64,000 bases of DNA, taken from NCBI RefSeq assembly GCF_001548395.1, contig NZ_AP017367.1, positions 2,083,001 to 2,147,000 on the forward strand, given 5' to 3'. Shown here piece after piece: positions 61,805-64,000 of the stretch. The notes under the pieces are model-generated. The model saw nothing but the letters and a program-made list of their open reading frames with translations, did not search any database and was not told the DNA's origin. Made by a program: the position numbers and the translations under genes. The stretch's first letter is position 1; each line of letters begins with the position of its first letter. This DNA comes from Leptolyngbya sp. O-77. GTDB lineage: Bacteria > Cyanobacteriota > Cyanobacteriia > Elainellales > Elainellaceae.

Positions 61805-63681
61805 TCACAGCAATAGCTGCGTAAGCGCCTTGAGCGAAATCCCCACGCCCAGCAGCGTAATGCCCGCCGCGCTAACCAAGGGTAAGATATGCGTCCACTG
61901 CTGGGGGGCAGGCACTCGCCGAAACCAGTGCTTGGCCCGCACCAGCAGCAGCCCCAACCCCGTCAGCATGCCTGCCAGCCCCAGGCTAAAGGCCCGCACC
62001 AGCACTAGCCCAAACCCAGTTTTACCCAGGGCGATCGCGCTCAGCAGCAGCACCAGCGCCGCCGGACAGGGCACCAGCCCCCCGAAACGCCAAGCGCTAC
62101 CAGACTGCGCCAGGTCACAGGTTCACCATCCGCACTGGGCGGCAGATGAGAATGTTCGTGGGAATGCTGATGAGAATACCTGTGGGAGTGTTCATGAGAA
62201 TGCCCCTGGGAGTACTCATGAGAATGTCCGTGGGAGTGTTCATGAGAATGCCCCTGGGAGTATTTATGGGAATGCCCGTGGGAATGCCCGTGGGAGTGCT
62301 CATGAGAATGCTCATGGGAATGCCCGTGAGAGGACTCCTGCAAATGCTCATGAGAAGGCTGGTAAACAGGCTCATTTGGGTACTCAAGAATATCCTCGCG
62401 AGAAGACTTATGGAAGTTCTCATACGGATGTCCATGAGAATGCTCATGGGAATTTCCATAGGCATGGCTATTAGGATGCTCATGAGAATGTCCTTGCTCA
62501 TCCTGAGAAACACAGTGGAAATGTTCAGGAGAACGGCTATGGGGAAGCCCACGCGCATTTTTTTGCAGCCTGTAGGAACTGTGAGCATGAGCCAGGGCAG
62601 GCACACGAACTAAATTCTGCGAATGATAATGATCTTCTGAATACACCTGATTAGGCTCGGCAGACTTATGAGACTTATGAGACTGAGAATGTGAATGGAA
62701 ATGACTGCTAGACGGCGATTTGGAACTCAAGCTGGAACGCAGATTATGATGCACTAGGTCATGCTGATGCGAATAGGGTTTTGAACGCAGCCGACGACGC
62801 AGCAGATTCAGACCAATCCCAACCACCATCGCGCCCGATGCCAGACTTAGCCAGGGATAAAGCTGCTCTGGCAGCACGTACTGAGCCGCGAACAGCGTCG
62901 CCAGCCCCAGCGCAAACACGCCGAGGGTGTGGGTGATGGTGGTCGTCAGCGCTAGGAATACCGCATGTTTGGGCGTGGCGCGTTCGCCTACCAGATAAGC
63001 GCCGACGATCGTTTTGCCGTGCCCTGGCGACATGGAGTGAACCGCGCCCCAGAGAAACGCTCCGGCGATCGCCAGCAGCAGTTCCCCTGTGCCGAGTCCG
63101 GGCAGTCCTGGCGCGAGGGCCAGGGTTTGTTGCCTTGGGGTAAACAGAAACGTCCGCAGCCGCCCGTTTTGCAGAATTGTGGTCAGGCAGCTTGCCGTAG
63201 GCACATCGGGCAGGAACAGTCCATAGTGAATTTGCACCCCCTGGACAGGCTGGGGCCAGGCAAAGGTAAGGCGTAGCGTGCTGTGGGTGGTGTTTGGCGC
63301 GAGGCGGACGCTGTTGGGCACAGGTGCATTGGCTTCCAGCGGTTCCAGCGTGAGCGTCCCGGGGCGGCGATCGCCATCCAGCATCCGAATCTGGCTGCCC
63401 AAAAACGCCTGTAGCGCCGGGGCATGGTCGCGTACTTCCTGGGCAGAGAGTTGACCATTGCGATCGCCATCGGCAAACGCCGTTAGCCCGGTTGGATAGG
63501 TGAGCGTCATTTCCACAGTGGATTCTGCCACGCGCACTTCCGCAACGGACAAATCTGCCCAGTGGGCTTGTCCGGGAGCCGCCAGCCCCAGCCAGAGCAG
63601 CACTGTGACAACTCCGGAGAACAACGCCCAGGATAGGGAGCGACCCAGTTTACGCATGAGTTTATTCATAGATTGATGCAT
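61805..63681 (-). pseudogene. NicO-type nickel/cobalt transporter with His-rich loop, frameshifted
   Basis: The corrected product is a 625-aa metal exporter/importer-like membrane protein. It has a signal or TM start, a periplasmic domain (about 40-195), then FLWGAVHSMSPGHGKTIVGAYLVG, the NicO His-containing signature, and further TM helices. The cytoplasmic loop (about 320-520) contains many HSHEHSHGH repeats, a metal-binding feature. The frame breaks at the G-run (C-run 62078-62083 on plus, six bases). Seven would join GVSGG to LVPCPAALVLLLSAIALGKTG and the remaining three helices. It is phase-variable, a decayed gene or a base error. Confidence 0.8.
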
Positions 63682-63743
63682 GAATTCATGCAGTAGAAGA
63701 GAATAGGACTGATCCGCAAATACGAACGGTGAACGTCACTTCG

Positions 63744-64000
63744 CTAGCCGCCCAAGCCTATGCCTAGACCAACAGCATGACGTGCGTTTTGATCAAATTG
63801 GGGATCGATCTCAAGCATTTGCTGGCGATGGGCGGCGGCCTGCGCTGGGTTGTCCAGGGCTTTCTCAATTTGGGCGGCGCGATCGCACAGTGCTGCATCA
63901 CGAGTGCCGAGGGCGATCGCCGCTTGAACTACCTCCCTAGCCTCCTGCCAGCGCCCCATCTGTGCCAGCGCCCAGGCGTAGGTATCGAGCGTGTCTGCGT
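63744..64000 (-). CDS. TPR-repeat protein, C-terminal part (5' end outside window)
   Basis: The frame runs off the window edge. The visible residues include DTYAWALAQMGRWQEAREVV, a TPR hairpin, then AIALGTRDAALCDRAAQIEKAL and a tail. The visible part resembles TPR proteins found in operons with nickel-transporter-like genes (inference). Its stop is 62 bp upstream of the NicO-type start on the same strand, so both may be co-transcribed. Confidence 0.75.
   Translation of the reverse strand, partial: ADTLDTYAWALAQMGRWQEAREVVQAAIALGTRDAALCDRAAQIEKALDNPAQAAAHRQQMLEIDPQFDQNARHAVGLGIGLGG

Overview
The window reads as chromosomal DNA of a filamentous, probably Leptolyngbya/Thermoleptolyngbya-like cyanobacterium. 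The evidence is the phycobilisome core-membrane linker gene apcE, a Tic22-family gene, a cyanobacterial DUF1824-like gene, a PucC-type protein and a very high density of the octamer GCGATCGC (HIP1). The genus is a guess from overall impression; no search was possible. No rRNA, tRNA, CRISPR array, prophage or plasmid functions were seen.

Layout. 1-770: right end of an IS256-family insertion sequence with a frameshifted transposase, then a 90-bp palindromic MITE-like element abutting a coiled-coil gene. 0.8-4.3 kb: small unknown genes, rpsU and a 435-aa unknown protein. 4.8-12.9 kb: an envelope glycan/lipid region with three large GT-C-like membrane proteins, a GT39 glycosyltransferase and a flippase-like LPG-synthase-type membrane protein. 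13-20 kb: an HD-GYP response regulator, a sulfurtransferase, a LabA-like NYN protein, gpsA, an ureidoglycolate-lyase-like gene and a DAO-type oxidoreductase. 20.1-21.6 kb: a gene-free, AT-richer stretch with short tandem repeats. 21.6-30.1 kb: a small Cys-rich protein, an unknown membrane protein, a GT2 transferase, a methyltransferase, a further GT-C-like protein, rsmB, a Pro/Glu-rich protein and the DUF1824-like gene. 30.2-33.7 kb: apcE with four linker repeats. 34-38 kb: CHAD protein, tsaC, prmC and tic22. 38.5-48 kb: xylB, a GNAT acetyltransferase, a CPA1 antiporter, a UbiH-like hydroxylase, and an XPB helicase with a probable partner protein. 48-51 kb: TPR-methyltransferase, obg and thiL. 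51-56.4 kb: a frameshifted PucC-family gene, gntK, a DICT/HD-GYP-like protein, a pentapeptide-repeat protein and rnc. 56.7-64 kb: a FecR-domain protein, a HAD fragment, a CHASE2 adenylate cyclase, a second flippase-like protein, a frameshifted NicO-type metal transporter with a His-rich loop, and the 3' end of a TPR gene.

Genes that plausibly act together: the GT-C, GT39, GT2, methyltransferase and flippase-like genes (cell-surface glycan or lipid-linked sugar assembly); the XPB helicase and its upstream partner (DNA repair or remodelling); the coupled small membrane protein, gpsA and downstream lyase-like gene; tic22 and prmC, 9 bp apart.

The most unusual signals are: (1) a 36-bp palindromic element found three times, each time in frame inside a protein-coding gene; (2) two families of dispersed intergenic repeats, one GAACGAAGA-rich and one AATCCAAAATC-rich; (3) one-base indels, all in homopolymer runs, breaking the IS transposase, the PucC-family gene (two indels) and the NicO-type gene. 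The indels are either sequence errors or real decay/phase variation.
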